Assembly (NCBI GenBank): GCA_963749035.1
Contig: CAVVKW010000004.1
Coordinates: 558,001 to 622,000 of the forward strand
Direction: 5' to 3'
Source of the DNA: CAVVKW01 sp963749035
Lineage (GTDB): Bacteria; Verrucomicrobiota; Verrucomicrobiia; Chthoniobacterales; JAATET01
DNA: 64,000 nt
The notes beneath the pieces are model-generated. The model saw only the letters and a program-made list of their open reading frames with translations. It made no database searches and had not been told where the DNA came from. Position numbers and translations under genes: made by a program. Positions 36,655 through 44,822 of the stretch are shown piece after piece. The number at the start of each line of letters is the position of its first letter. Position 1 is the stretch's first letter.

Positions 36655-38229
36655 ATGGCCGAACAAGACAACTCTCCCGCCCGTTTTCCCATCTGGATCG
36701 TTGGAGTCATCATTGGTGTCGTGATTGGTGCCGCTATTATTTTTGGACTGAACCAGTCGGGTGGAGACAACGTGGTCGGCGAGCCGACCGCGAGCGCGTC
36801 ACCGAGCAATAATTTTTCTTCCGCACAGTCGGATTTAGAGACCGAGACGACATCGACGGCGATCGCCTCGCTACCGGACGGCGGAGCTTCGTACGAGGAC
36901 TGGGATAAACGAATCGCCGACGCCCCGGTCGACGAGTATGGCGACTTGATGAATGAAGCCGTGACCATCCAGGACCCCGCAACGCGAAAAGCCGTCGTCG
37001 AGCGGCTCCTGTTAACCTGGCTCGACACGGATCAGTCAGGATTTCTGAACTTTCTCGATGATGCGGAGTTTAGCCAGACGGAAGGCAGCGAACTCTGGCC
37101 AGCACTCGTCCCAGCGGCGGCCGCGGTGCTGCCGAGCGTAAGCGAATCCGCGGCGGGCAGTGCGGATTTGGATGAGATTATCCAGTGGATGGTCGAGTAT
37201 TATTCCGAGATGGATCCGGCAGCGGCTGCTGAGTGGACGAACAACTGGTTGCTTGAGGACACTCGCGACTACGCCTTGGCAACGGTGGCTGGGGAGATGG
37301 CGCTCAAATCGCGTGAAGAGGCGGAGACTCTCTTGGGCACAATCAATTCCTCCGACGCGAGGATGGAGGCGGTGATGAACATCGGAGCCGCGCTCGCGGA
37401 ATCCGACAGCGACGCAGCCCTCGCGTGGGCTCGGGCTCTGCCGAATGAGGAAGAGCGGACGCTCGCGGTCGAGGAGGTGCTTTGGACAATGTCGGAAACG
37501 GATCCGAGTGCGGCGGCGGCTCGCCTGACGGAGACCGAATCCCCGGGCGAACTCGACGCGGTCAGCGGCTCGATCGCCGAAGAGTGGGCGATCAAAGATC
37601 CGGCCAAGGCGATTGGGTGGGCCGAGGGATTGCCTCAGGGTGCCGCTCGGGAAGAAGCGATTCAGGGCGCGCTTGCCGGCTGGGCAGAGAACGATCCGCG
37701 AGCTGCTTTCGCGCATTATCAATCCAATTTCGGGCAGAACCTCGAGACGGCTGAATGGATTTTCGATTCGTGGGCCTTTAACAACCCGAACGAAGCCTCG
37801 GCTGAGGTCATGAAGATCGCAAACCCCGAGATGCGAGCCCGAGCGGTGTCGGGCGTTGTCAGCGGTTGGTTGGACGAGGGGTCGTCCGTTTCAGCGGTGG
37901 AGAATTGGGTGGATTCACTTCCCGCCGGACGGGAGCGGGATGAGGCGTCCTACGCCGTGGTCGACATGTTGAGTTTCGACGAGCCGGAGGCGGCGTGGAC
38001 TCGGGCGGCGACCATCCAAGAGCCGGACGTTCGGACGGAGGCGATTCAGACCGCGTTCGCGGGACTGGTCGACATCGATCCCGCCAAGGCTGAGACCGCG
38101 CTGCGGAACTCGAATCTTTCGCCGGAGGAGATCGGGCAATTGCAGGGGATCCTCGACGGCGGCAACGTGATCCCGACGACACCGCAGACGGTTCCGGTGA
38201 CGGCGCCGAGCGTGCCGGCCGCTCCGTGA
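36655..38229 (+). CDS. Membrane-anchored protein with Ala/Glu-rich helical repeats
   Basis: Encodes 524 residues from ATG 36655. One membrane helix (about 12-34, IWIVGVIIGVVIGAAIIFGL) anchors a long extracytoplasmic region made of about ten degenerate helical repeats of 30-35 residues. These share the pattern W..-DP..A..W...(L/I)P.(G/E)..R..A...V, for example WTNNWLLEDTRDYA, ARALPNEEERTLAVE, AEGLPQGAAREEAI and DSLPAGRERDEASYA. Ser/Thr-rich segments flank them. The repeats suggest a solenoid scaffold; no function can be assigned. Confidence 0.75.
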   Translation: MAEQDNSPARFPIWIVGVIIGVVIGAAIIFGLNQSGGDNVVGEPTASASPSNNFSSAQSDLETETTSTAIASLPDGGASYEDWDKRIADAPVDEYGDLMNEAVTIQDPATRKAVVERLLLTWLDTDQSGFLNFLDDAEFSQTEGSELWPALVPAAAAVLPSVSESAAGSADLDEIIQWMVEYYSEMDPAAAAEWTNNWLLEDTRDYALATVAGEMALKSREEAETLLGTINSSDARMEAVMNIGAALAESDSDAALAWARALPNEEERTLAVEEVLWTMSETDPSAAAARLTETESPGELDAVSGSIAEEWAIKDPAKAIGWAEGLPQGAAREEAIQGALAGWAENDPRAAFAHYQSNFGQNLETAEWIFDSWAFNNPNEASAEVMKIANPEMRARAVSGVVSGWLDEGSSVSAVENWVDSLPAGRERDEASYAVVDMLSFDEPEAAWTRAATIQEPDVRTEAIQTAFAGLVDIDPAKAETALRNSNLSPEEIGQLQGILDGGNVIPTTPQTVPVTAPSVPAAP

Positions 38230-38306
38230 CGAGCCGGGCTTGCCGGGGCACCTCGTCCCGTTTTCCGATTGCGTCGCGGTGATCCGCGACTAGCTTTCAC
38301 CGCCTG

Positions 38307-38831
38307 ATGTTTCGCGAGGACGACTTTCACTACGCCATGGAGAACACCCGGGTTCTTCGGCATCCGGTCCAGAAAATTCAGACGTTCGGCACGACGAGCT
38401 TCCGGTTTCAGCTGGTGAGCGAGCTCATGGATCACGTCGATCGGGTGCGCGTGCGCGGCGGGATGATCCAAGCAGAGAAGCCGAGCATCGTTTCACCGCA
38501 CAGCTTTTCGAAGTTGATGCTGGATGGGTTCAGCGACGAGGCTCGTGAATACGCCGACTGGCTCGAGGCCAACGGACGTTCGCTGAAATTCCTCCAGTAT
38601 GGATTTCAGTTTCGAAAGACGAACGTGACCGAGGAAATCATTCACGGTCCGAAAGCGGAGGTGCTCGATCGGCTCGAATCGGAGGCGAATCGGCGTGACG
38701 ATCCACTGGACGCTTTGATCGAAGGAGTGGACGACGCGTGGGAGGTCTGTTTGCTCAAATTCACCGTTGATCTCATTGGGCAATCGACCGGCGACAACGT
38801 GAGCGATTGGAAGCGACGCGGGCTGCTGTAG
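38307..38831 (+). CDS. Conserved-looking hypothetical protein
   Basis: Encodes 174 residues beginning MFREDDFHYAMENTRVLRHP. It is compact and soluble, with predicted mixed alpha/beta structure: FRFQLVSELMDHVDRVRVRGG, SKLMLDGFSDEAREYADWLE and SEANRRDDPLDALIEGVDDAWEVCLLKFT. I do not recognise a known domain. Codon use and length match neighbouring real genes. It lies between two anchored proteins on the same strand. Confidence 0.65.
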   Translation: MFREDDFHYAMENTRVLRHPVQKIQTFGTTSFRFQLVSELMDHVDRVRVRGGMIQAEKPSIVSPHSFSKLMLDGFSDEAREYADWLEANGRSLKFLQYGFQFRKTNVTEEIIHGPKAEVLDRLESEANRRDDPLDALIEGVDDAWEVCLLKFTVDLIGQSTGDNVSDWKRRGLL

Positions 38832-38895
38832 GTAGGATGCATCGAAGCTGTTTAGAACTTTTCACCGGGCGGTCGGTTCGCCAAGCTGCGCGCCG

Positions 38896-39819
38896 ATGAG
38901 ACTGGCCAAGGTCATAATTTTGCTTCTCGTGATCGCCATCGTATTTGGTGGAGGCGCGTATTTCGCGTATCGGATGTTCGTTCAACCCGCTGAGCTCGAC
39001 TTGGCGGCTGAGATCGCCGAGGCCAACGCTCCCGAGCCGACCCCGCCGCCGGACTACAGCATCCCGCGGTTCGAAGAGATGATGAAGGTCGTTGCCGAAT
39101 CCGACGTGCCGAAATCTCAGGAAGCGCTCCGAAATTTCATCGCTCAGTATCCGAAGTCGACTAAGTTGGCGGAGGCGAAGGCGGAGTTGGGCCGCATCAA
39201 CATGGGTTTGGTTTACGGGGCGGGGGAGTCGCCTCGGAAGACAGCTTACGAGGTCGTCAGCGGCGATTCTCTTCTGCGGATCGCCGGAAAGACGGATTCC
39301 AACGGCGAGCTGATCATGCGATCAAACAACCTGCTTTCGATCGACTTACGGATCGGGCAGGAATTGCTCATCCCCAGCGTGTCCGCGAGCATCTTCGTCG
39401 ACCGAGCAGCGAAGACTTTGACGCTGCTGGACGAGGGGAATCTTCTCAAGGAATATCCGATCGTTTCGCTGAAGATTCAGGGCAGTGCCGACTCGCCGAT
39501 CGACACCACCGTCGCAGATCGCCTCGCGATGAAGGATTCAGATCGAGTTGCCTTTGGAAGCGGCGGTTACGCGGGTGCCGAACGTTGGCTGATGCTGGGC
39601 TCGAACGGGATCGTGATTCGTGGTGTTCCGCCGGCTCCGGAGGGTGAAGGGACCGAAGAGAACGAGGAAGCCGCGGATGCCACGGAATCTCCGGAGGATG
39701 AGGGCGCGGAGAACGTCGAGGAAATGCCAAATATGCCGCCGGGTATCGTGCTCGACGCTGCCGACATGTCGGAGATTTTCCCTCTCGTTCGTCAGGGAGC
39801 AACCGTTACCATTCAATAG
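38896..39819 (+). CDS. LysM protein with a YkuD-like domain that appears to lack its catalytic site
   Basis: Encodes 307 residues. A membrane helix (about 5-27) is followed by a TPR-like helical pair (60-105), a LysM domain (about 115-160, TAYEVVSGDSLLRIAGKTD), and then a region laid out like an L,D-transpeptidase (YkuD): ASIFVDRAAKTLTLLDEGN, and near the end PPGIVLDAADMSEIFPLVRQGATVTI. In active YkuD enzymes this last segment reads GC[IV]R..N.D; here Cys is replaced by Ile and no nearby HG motif is seen. It therefore probably binds peptidoglycan without cross-linking it. It is followed at 3 nt by accA. Confidence 0.78.
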   Translation: MRLAKVIILLLVIAIVFGGGAYFAYRMFVQPAELDLAAEIAEANAPEPTPPPDYSIPRFEEMMKVVAESDVPKSQEALRNFIAQYPKSTKLAEAKAELGRINMGLVYGAGESPRKTAYEVVSGDSLLRIAGKTDSNGELIMRSNNLLSIDLRIGQELLIPSVSASIFVDRAAKTLTLLDEGNLLKEYPIVSLKIQGSADSPIDTTVADRLAMKDSDRVAFGSGGYAGAERWLMLGSNGIVIRGVPPAPEGEGTEENEEAADATESPEDEGAENVEEMPNMPPGIVLDAADMSEIFPLVRQGATVTIQ

Positions 39820-39821
39820 CC

Positions 39822-40775
39822 ATGAAAGCCCAACCCCTGGATTTCGAAAAGCCGATCGCAGAGCTGGAGCAGAAGCTCGAGGACATGAAGAAGCATCTGC
39901 AGGGACAGGCGATTGACATGGATCCCGAAGTGCAGCGGATTGCTGCGAGGATCGAGGAGACACGGCGCGAAGTTTACAGCAAGCTAACGGCGTGGCAGCG
40001 CGTTCAGATTGCCCGGCACACGCAGCGACCGTTTTTTTTGGATTACATCGAGCGGGCGTTCACGGACTTTGTCGAGCTCCACGGCGACCGGTTGTTTGGA
40101 GACGATGCGTCGATGCCAGCCGGACTCGCGACGATCGGTGATCGGCGTTGCGTTGTGATCGGACAACAGAAGGGTCGTGACGTGAAAGAGAACCTTCTGA
40201 GGAACTTCGGCAGTCCGCATCCCGAGGGATACCGGAAGGCGCTGCGGCTGATGCGGATGGCAGAAAAATTCCAGCTACCCGTGGTTTGCCTCATCGACAC
40301 CCCGGGCGCTTATCCGGGCGTGGGTGCCGAAGAGCGTCACATCGGCGAGGCCATCGCGGTGAACATTCGCGAGATGATGGTTCTACGGACTCCGATCATC
40401 GCCGTCGTGCTTGGGGAGGGCGGTTCGGGTGGAGCGCTGGGGATCGGAGTCGCTGATCGGGTGCTGATGCTCGAAAACGCTTACTATTCGGTAATCAGTC
40501 CAGAAGGCTGCGCGGCCATCCTGTGGAAACATCGTAAGCATGCTCCCGAAGCAGCGGAGGCTCTCAGAATCAACGCCGACGCGTTGCTCGAAATGAAGGT
40601 GGTCGACGGCATCGTCGAAGAGCCGCTAGGCGGCGCCCATCAAGATCACGCCCAGGCGGCAGAATTTCTGAAAGCGTCCCTAGAGGCGGGGCTGGCGGAA
40701 CTGAGCAAGATCCCGATGGACGACCTCCTCGAGCAGCGTTATCAAAAATATCGCGCGATGGGTGTTACCGCCTGA
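39822..40775 (+). CDS. accA: Acetyl-CoA carboxylase carboxyltransferase subunit alpha
   Basis: Encodes 317 residues, the normal AccA length. It starts with the conserved LDFEKPIAELEQKL helix, then LHGDRLFGDDASMPAGLA, NFGSPHPEGYRKALRLM, VCLIDTPGAYPGVGAEERH and EGGSGGALGIGVADRVLM (biotin/CoA-binding crotonase-like core). With AccD it transfers CO2 from biotin to acetyl-CoA for fatty-acid synthesis. Only two bases separate it from the LysM gene, suggesting an operon. Confidence 0.96.
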   Translation: MKAQPLDFEKPIAELEQKLEDMKKHLQGQAIDMDPEVQRIAARIEETRREVYSKLTAWQRVQIARHTQRPFFLDYIERAFTDFVELHGDRLFGDDASMPAGLATIGDRRCVVIGQQKGRDVKENLLRNFGSPHPEGYRKALRLMRMAEKFQLPVVCLIDTPGAYPGVGAEERHIGEAIAVNIREMMVLRTPIIAVVLGEGGSGGALGIGVADRVLMLENAYYSVISPEGCAAILWKHRKHAPEAAEALRINADALLEMKVVDGIVEEPLGGAHQDHAQAAEFLKASLEAGLAELSKIPMDDLLEQRYQKYRAMGVTA

Positions 40776-40911
40776 TCTTTAGCGATTCGCTGGTTGGTCC
40801 GGAATCATTCCCACGGGCCGGTTGCCGCTTCTGTGGAACGAATCGCCTCAGGGGCCGTGAGATAAGTGCCAATGCTCAAAACCCAGGGCGCGTCATTCTT
40901 TTCCCGGCCTC

Positions 40912-41616
40912 TCAGAACTGGATGTAAAGAATTCGGCTGCAATTTGGGCAATGGACGACCTGCTTCGCGGATTTCACCTCGAGCATCGTCTGCGTGGTGA
41001 CCTTGACGTGGCAGCCGGTGCAGACTTCGCCTTCGAGCTCGACGATGGCGGTCCCGTTTTTGCTTTTAAAGATCCGCTCGTAACGATCGAGCTCGTCCTC
41101 GTCGATGCCTTCGGTGAGCGGCGCGCGGCTGGCGGTGAGTTCCGCGATCGAGGCTTCGATATTCTCTTTTTTGGAAGCGAGATCGGAGATCTGAGACTCG
41201 AGCTTACCGCGCTCTTCGGAATGGGCTCGCTCGGCTTCGGCGACGGCGGGCGCGAGTGACTCGGCTTCTTCCATGAGCTCGAGTTCCCGGTCTTCGGTTG
41301 TCCGGATGACGCGTTCGGCGTTCTCGATCTCGTGGCCGATGGCAGCGAATTCCTCGTTCTTGCGGGTTTCGAATTGCTGGGTGCGGTAGCGGGCGATCGC
41401 CGTGCGCTTGGATTCTGCCTCGAGCTCCAGGGTCTTCTTCTCGACCTCGATGGCTCGAAGGCGGGTCTTCGCAGCTTCCAGACGCGAGGCGGAAGTCGAA
41501 ATCTGTTTTTGCTTAAGCGCCGTCTCCTCGGGGATGGCGGCCAATTCGATTTTGAGAGTGCGGATGCGCTGATCGCGATCCTGAAGAGTGAGAAGTTTTT
41601 CGATTTCCGGAAGCAT
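40912..41616 (-). CDS. Coiled-coil protein with C-terminal C4 zinc ribbon
   Basis: Encodes 234 residues. Residues 8-175 are a long coiled coil rich in Glu/Lys/Arg (LEAAKTRLRAIEVEKKTLEL). The end carries two CxxC pairs, CTGCHVKV and CPNCSRIL, forming a zinc ribbon. This layout defines the DUF164/zinc-ribbon family (CT398/CdsZ in Chlamydia, Hp0958 in Helicobacter), which binds nucleic acid or sigma/secretion factors. The role in this organism is unknown. It is convergent with accA. Confidence 0.88.
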   Translation of the reverse strand: MLPEIEKLLTLQDRDQRIRTLKIELAAIPEETALKQKQISTSASRLEAAKTRLRAIEVEKKTLELEAESKRTAIARYRTQQFETRKNEEFAAIGHEIENAERVIRTTEDRELELMEEAESLAPAVAEAERAHSEERGKLESQISDLASKKENIEASIAELTASRAPLTEGIDEDELDRYERIFKSKNGTAIVELEGEVCTGCHVKVTTQTMLEVKSAKQVVHCPNCSRILYIQF

Positions 41617-41741
41617 CGCTGGGCTGAAGGTGTCGAATTGGAGAGACTCGGGCCAGCGAGAAATTACGGGTTGCGGAAGTTGCTGGTGGCTGGGGAGGTG
41701 TTGAATTATTGCTCGCCGCCGTTCGTCCTGACCTCACTGCC

Positions 41742-42887
41742 ATGCCCGTTCCCGTTCCACCCAGCGATCCGCGAACCGCGGTGCCGGGGAAGCCGGCGAA
41801 ATACCTGCCGCAACTCGACGGGCTGAGGGGGATCGCGATCCTCACGGTTTTGCTCCATCACTTTCACGTTCACCTACCTGCTTGGGTCGATTGGGGGCCG
41901 ATCGGAGTGCGGCTGTTTTTTCTGCTGAGCGGCTATCTGATCACGATGTCACTGTGGAAATTGAACGCCCGAGCGGCAGCTGGGGCGGGTTGGTGGCGGG
42001 GGCTCTGGGATTTTCACACTCGGCGTTTTACGAGATTGGCGCCGGTGCTGTATCTCATGTTGCTGGCGGCGTTTCTGCTGGGTCTGCCATTTTTCGGACG
42101 GGAGATTGCGTGGCACGCTGCGTTCCTGACGAACTTCTACGCGATGATCCACGACCAGTGGCCGGGACCGGCTTCGCACCTCTGGTCCCTTTCTTTACAG
42201 GAGCAGTTTTACGTGCTGTGGCCGTTCGTGATCGTCGCGATCCCGCGACGCTTTCTGCCGATTGTTCTGGTTGGGTTGTTTCTGAGTGCCTTCGGTTTTC
42301 GCTTTTGGGCGACGGCGACGAACGCGTCGGATTTCGTGCGCTGGGTGATGCTGCCAGGCGTAATCGACAGCTTTGCGCTGGGAGCGCTGGTGTCGTGCTG
42401 GAAGGCCGCGCCGGGGCGGGCTCCAATCATGTCCGGGAGGTTGGGTGCGGTGGTCGCGATCGCCGCCCTGGGTTGTTACGTCACGGCAAGATTCATGCGC
42501 TACGCGACGTTCAACTCGCCATTCCTCGCTCTCACCGAGACGTTCGAAAACGTGTTTCTCGCGTGGGTGATGCTGCGGACAATCGAGGGCTGGCCAGGAT
42601 TGGCTGGACGGTTTTTCGCGAGCCCGGGGTTGGTTTACATCGGCAAGATCAGTTACGGGATCTACGTGTTCCACGTGTTGGTTCACGTGGTCGTAGGGCC
42701 TTGGCTCGATGCGATGGGGCTTCAGCCTTTCGTTTTTGCGCGGGCCGTCGTGCTGAGCGCCGTATCGATCGGAGTGGCCACCTTGTCGTGGCTTTACCTC
42801 GAGCAACCTCTCACCACTTGGATTCGTCGACGGGAAGCTGCCAGGCGGGATCCGGCTGCGGTGACTTCGGAAGTGCCGGCGTCTTGA
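41742..42887 (+). CDS. Acyltransferase 3 family membrane protein
   Basis: Encodes 381 residues from ATG 41742; a TTG at 41709 would add 11 residues. About ten hydrophobic helices are visible. Family motifs are LPQLDGLRGIAILTVLLHHF near the start (the His is the conserved catalytic residue), WDFHTRRFTRLAPVLYLM with RxxR-like residues, and SHLWSLSLQEQFYVLWP. These proteins O-acylate cell-surface sugars. No polysaccharide cluster is adjacent. Confidence 0.9.
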   Translation: MPVPVPPSDPRTAVPGKPAKYLPQLDGLRGIAILTVLLHHFHVHLPAWVDWGPIGVRLFFLLSGYLITMSLWKLNARAAAGAGWWRGLWDFHTRRFTRLAPVLYLMLLAAFLLGLPFFGREIAWHAAFLTNFYAMIHDQWPGPASHLWSLSLQEQFYVLWPFVIVAIPRRFLPIVLVGLFLSAFGFRFWATATNASDFVRWVMLPGVIDSFALGALVSCWKAAPGRAPIMSGRLGAVVAIAALGCYVTARFMRYATFNSPFLALTETFENVFLAWVMLRTIEGWPGLAGRFFASPGLVYIGKISYGIYVFHVLVHVVVGPWLDAMGLQPFVFARAVVLSAVSIGVATLSWLYLEQPLTTWIRRREAARRDPAAVTSEVPAS

Positions 42888-42908
42888 TTGGAAGCCGGGT
42901 CGAACCGG

Positions 42909-43349
42909 TCAGTCTCGCTTGACGGAATCTGGGAGCTCGTTCTGATCGTCGGGGAGGCGCGGAAAGTGCTCCGCCAACGCGATACCCGTCCGCTGGATCG
43001 CGGCGACGACGGCCTCGGTGAAGTGGCCTTCGGCAAGCTCCCGGTGAAGCTCTGCCGCAATCGCATTCCAAAATTCAGAGCCGCATTTTTCGTCGATCCC
43101 GCAATCGCCGAGGATAGCGAAACGTTGATCCCGCGGTGCGAAGTAGAGCAGCACACCGTTGCGAGCATCGGTCTCGGCCATCTTGAGCTTCTCAAAACAC
43201 CGGGCCGCTTCGTCGAGCACGTCGCGTTTGCCAAGAGCGTGGCGAGTCACGAAGACCCGGATCTCTCCGGACGTCTGGGCTTCGGCTTGGTGGATCGCCT
43301 CGGCGACCTGAGCGTCATCCAATCGATTGAAAAATTCTTTCGGTTTCAT
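42909..43349 (-). CDS. TPM domain protein
   Basis: Encodes 146 residues from ATG 43349; the longer frame to 43436 overlaps the upstream gene. The TPM fold is visible: AEAQTSGEIRVFVTRHALG, ARNGVLLYFAPRDQRFAILGDCGIDEK and FTEAVVAAIQRTGIALAEHF. Unlike its neighbour it lacks a signal peptide, so it is probably cytoplasmic. TPM proteins have been linked to photosystem repair in plants and to phosphatase or stress roles; the function here is unknown. It is the third gene of the lemA-TPM-TPM operon. Confidence 0.85.
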   Translation of the reverse strand: MKPKEFFNRLDDAQVAEAIHQAEAQTSGEIRVFVTRHALGKRDVLDEAARCFEKLKMAETDARNGVLLYFAPRDQRFAILGDCGIDEKCGSEFWNAIAAELHRELAEGHFTEAVVAAIQRTGIALAEHFPRLPDDQNELPDSVKRD

Positions 43350-43353
43350 TGAT

Positions 43354-44130
43354 TCACCATCCTCCGCTGGCTCCGCCGCCACCAAATCCGCCCCCCCCGC
43401 CGCCGAAGCCCCCACCGCCAAAGCCCCCGCCGCCAAAGCCCCCGCCGCGACGACGACTGCCGCCGCTCCCGATCGGAAAAAAGAACCCGCCTCCTCGGCG
43501 CCGACCGCGGGCGTCGTAGGTCCGGCCCCCGGCGCGGCTCAAGGTCTGGATCACCATGAAAACGATAAAGATTGTGAAGAGGAGGCTGATGAAACTCGCG
43601 CCGCCTGGGGCGTCGACGCGATCGGCATTCGTGCGTCCGGTTCCCTGGTATTCGCCTCGGGCCGCGGCGAACATGGCGTCGACGCCTCGAGTCACGCCAG
43701 CGTCGAAATTTCCGCCGCGAAACGCCGGCGTGATCTCACGGTCGAGGATCGTTTTGGCGGTGGCATCGGGGATGGCACCTTCCAGCCCGTAGCCGACCTC
43801 GATGCGGATTTTCCGATCGTCCCGGAAAATGAAGAGGACGGCGCCGTTGTCGTCCTCGGACTGTCCGACGCCCCAGCTCTCCGCCGTGCGCTGAGTGAAA
43901 TCTTCCATCGCGTAGTCGTCGGGGACCTGCGGAAAGGTCGCGACGAGGATTTGCGACGACGTATCTCGCTCAAAGGCGTCGAGGCGCGAATTGAGATCTG
44001 CCTCGGTGGCGGGCGATAGCAGATCGGCCTGGTCGGAAACGTAGCGTTCCGGCGGCTGCGGCAGCGGTGCGGCCCGAAGACCGACCACCGCCGCCAGCAA
44101 CGGAAGCAGTAGAGACCCGAGGCGCAGCAC
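43354..44130 (-). CDS. Secreted/membrane TPM domain protein with glycine-rich tail (YgcG-like)
   Basis: Encodes 258 residues. It has a signal peptide (about 1-20), then the TPM domain (28-165): YVSDQADLLSPATEADLNSRL, DTSSQILVATFPQVPDD, ESWGVGQSEDDNGAVLFIF and KIRIEVGYGLEGAIPD. A membrane helix (about 182-202) is followed by a tail of GGGFGGG repeats. This matches the YgcG/MOLO1-like group that often travels with LemA. The stop lies 4 nt before the second TPM gene starts. Confidence 0.9.
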   Translation of the reverse strand: MLRLGSLLLPLLAAVVGLRAAPLPQPPERYVSDQADLLSPATEADLNSRLDAFERDTSSQILVATFPQVPDDYAMEDFTQRTAESWGVGQSEDDNGAVLFIFRDDRKIRIEVGYGLEGAIPDATAKTILDREITPAFRGGNFDAGVTRGVDAMFAAARGEYQGTGRTNADRVDAPGGASFISLLFTIFIVFMVIQTLSRAGGRTYDARGRRRGGGFFFPIGSGGSRRRGGGFGGGGFGGGGFGGGGGGFGGGGASGGW

Positions 44131-44142
44131 GGCGACCGGGGT

Positions 44143-44772
44143 CTATTGAGTTGGCGCGGGTGCGGTGCCGCTGAAGTCGAACTCCACCTCGGGGGCTCGC
44201 TCGGCTCCCGGGGTCGACTCGAACAGCGGGCGCGGCTCGAATCCGAGCAGCGCAGCGTAGAGGACCGTCGGGAATCTTTTGACGGCGGTATTGTAAATGG
44301 TCGCGGTCTCGTTGAACTTCCGCCGCTCGACGGCGATCCGGTTTTCGGTTCCTTCCAGCTGAGCCTGCAGTTGCTGGAAATTTGCGTTGGCCTTGAGTTC
44401 AGGGTAGCGCTCGACGGTCACGAGTAGTCGGGAGAGGGCTCCGCTGAGTGCGTCCTGTGATTGTTGGAATTGCTGGAGCGAGGCCGGATCCGTCGGGGCT
44501 CCGCCGTCGGGAAGCTGGACCTCGGTGACCTGCTGGCGGGCTTTGATCACGTCCGTTAGCGTCGTCTGCTCGAACTCCGCAGCGCCTTTGACCGAGGCCA
44601 CGAGATTGGGGATGAGGTCAGCCCGACGTTGGTAAACGTTTTCGACGTCAGCCCAGCTTTGGTTGACCGCCTGCTCCCGCTCGACGAGGGAGTTGTAACT
44701 TCCGCAGCCTCCAACGAGGAGGACCACCGCGAGGAGGATGATGACGCCGAGAATAGTGAGAACGATTTTCAT
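44143..44772 (-). CDS. LemA family lipoprotein
   Basis: Encodes 209 residues. An N-terminal helix (ILGVIILLAVVLLVGGCGSY) ends in a lipobox-like VGGC. It is followed by the conserved LemA region NSLVEREQAVNQSWADVEN, YQRRADLIPNLVASVKG and the VERYPELKANANFQQLQ signature. LemA proteins are membrane-anchored helical proteins of poorly defined role, often with TPM proteins as here. It is the first gene of a three-gene operon with gaps of 12 and 4 nt. Confidence 0.93.
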   Translation of the reverse strand: MKIVLTILGVIILLAVVLLVGGCGSYNSLVEREQAVNQSWADVENVYQRRADLIPNLVASVKGAAEFEQTTLTDVIKARQQVTEVQLPDGGAPTDPASLQQFQQSQDALSGALSRLLVTVERYPELKANANFQQLQAQLEGTENRIAVERRKFNETATIYNTAVKRFPTVLYAALLGFEPRPLFESTPGAERAPEVEFDFSGTAPAPTQ

Positions 44773-44822
44773 GTATTTGGGGTGGAGGTGTAAGGGGTGG
44801 GGACGGGATTGGCCAACATTCT

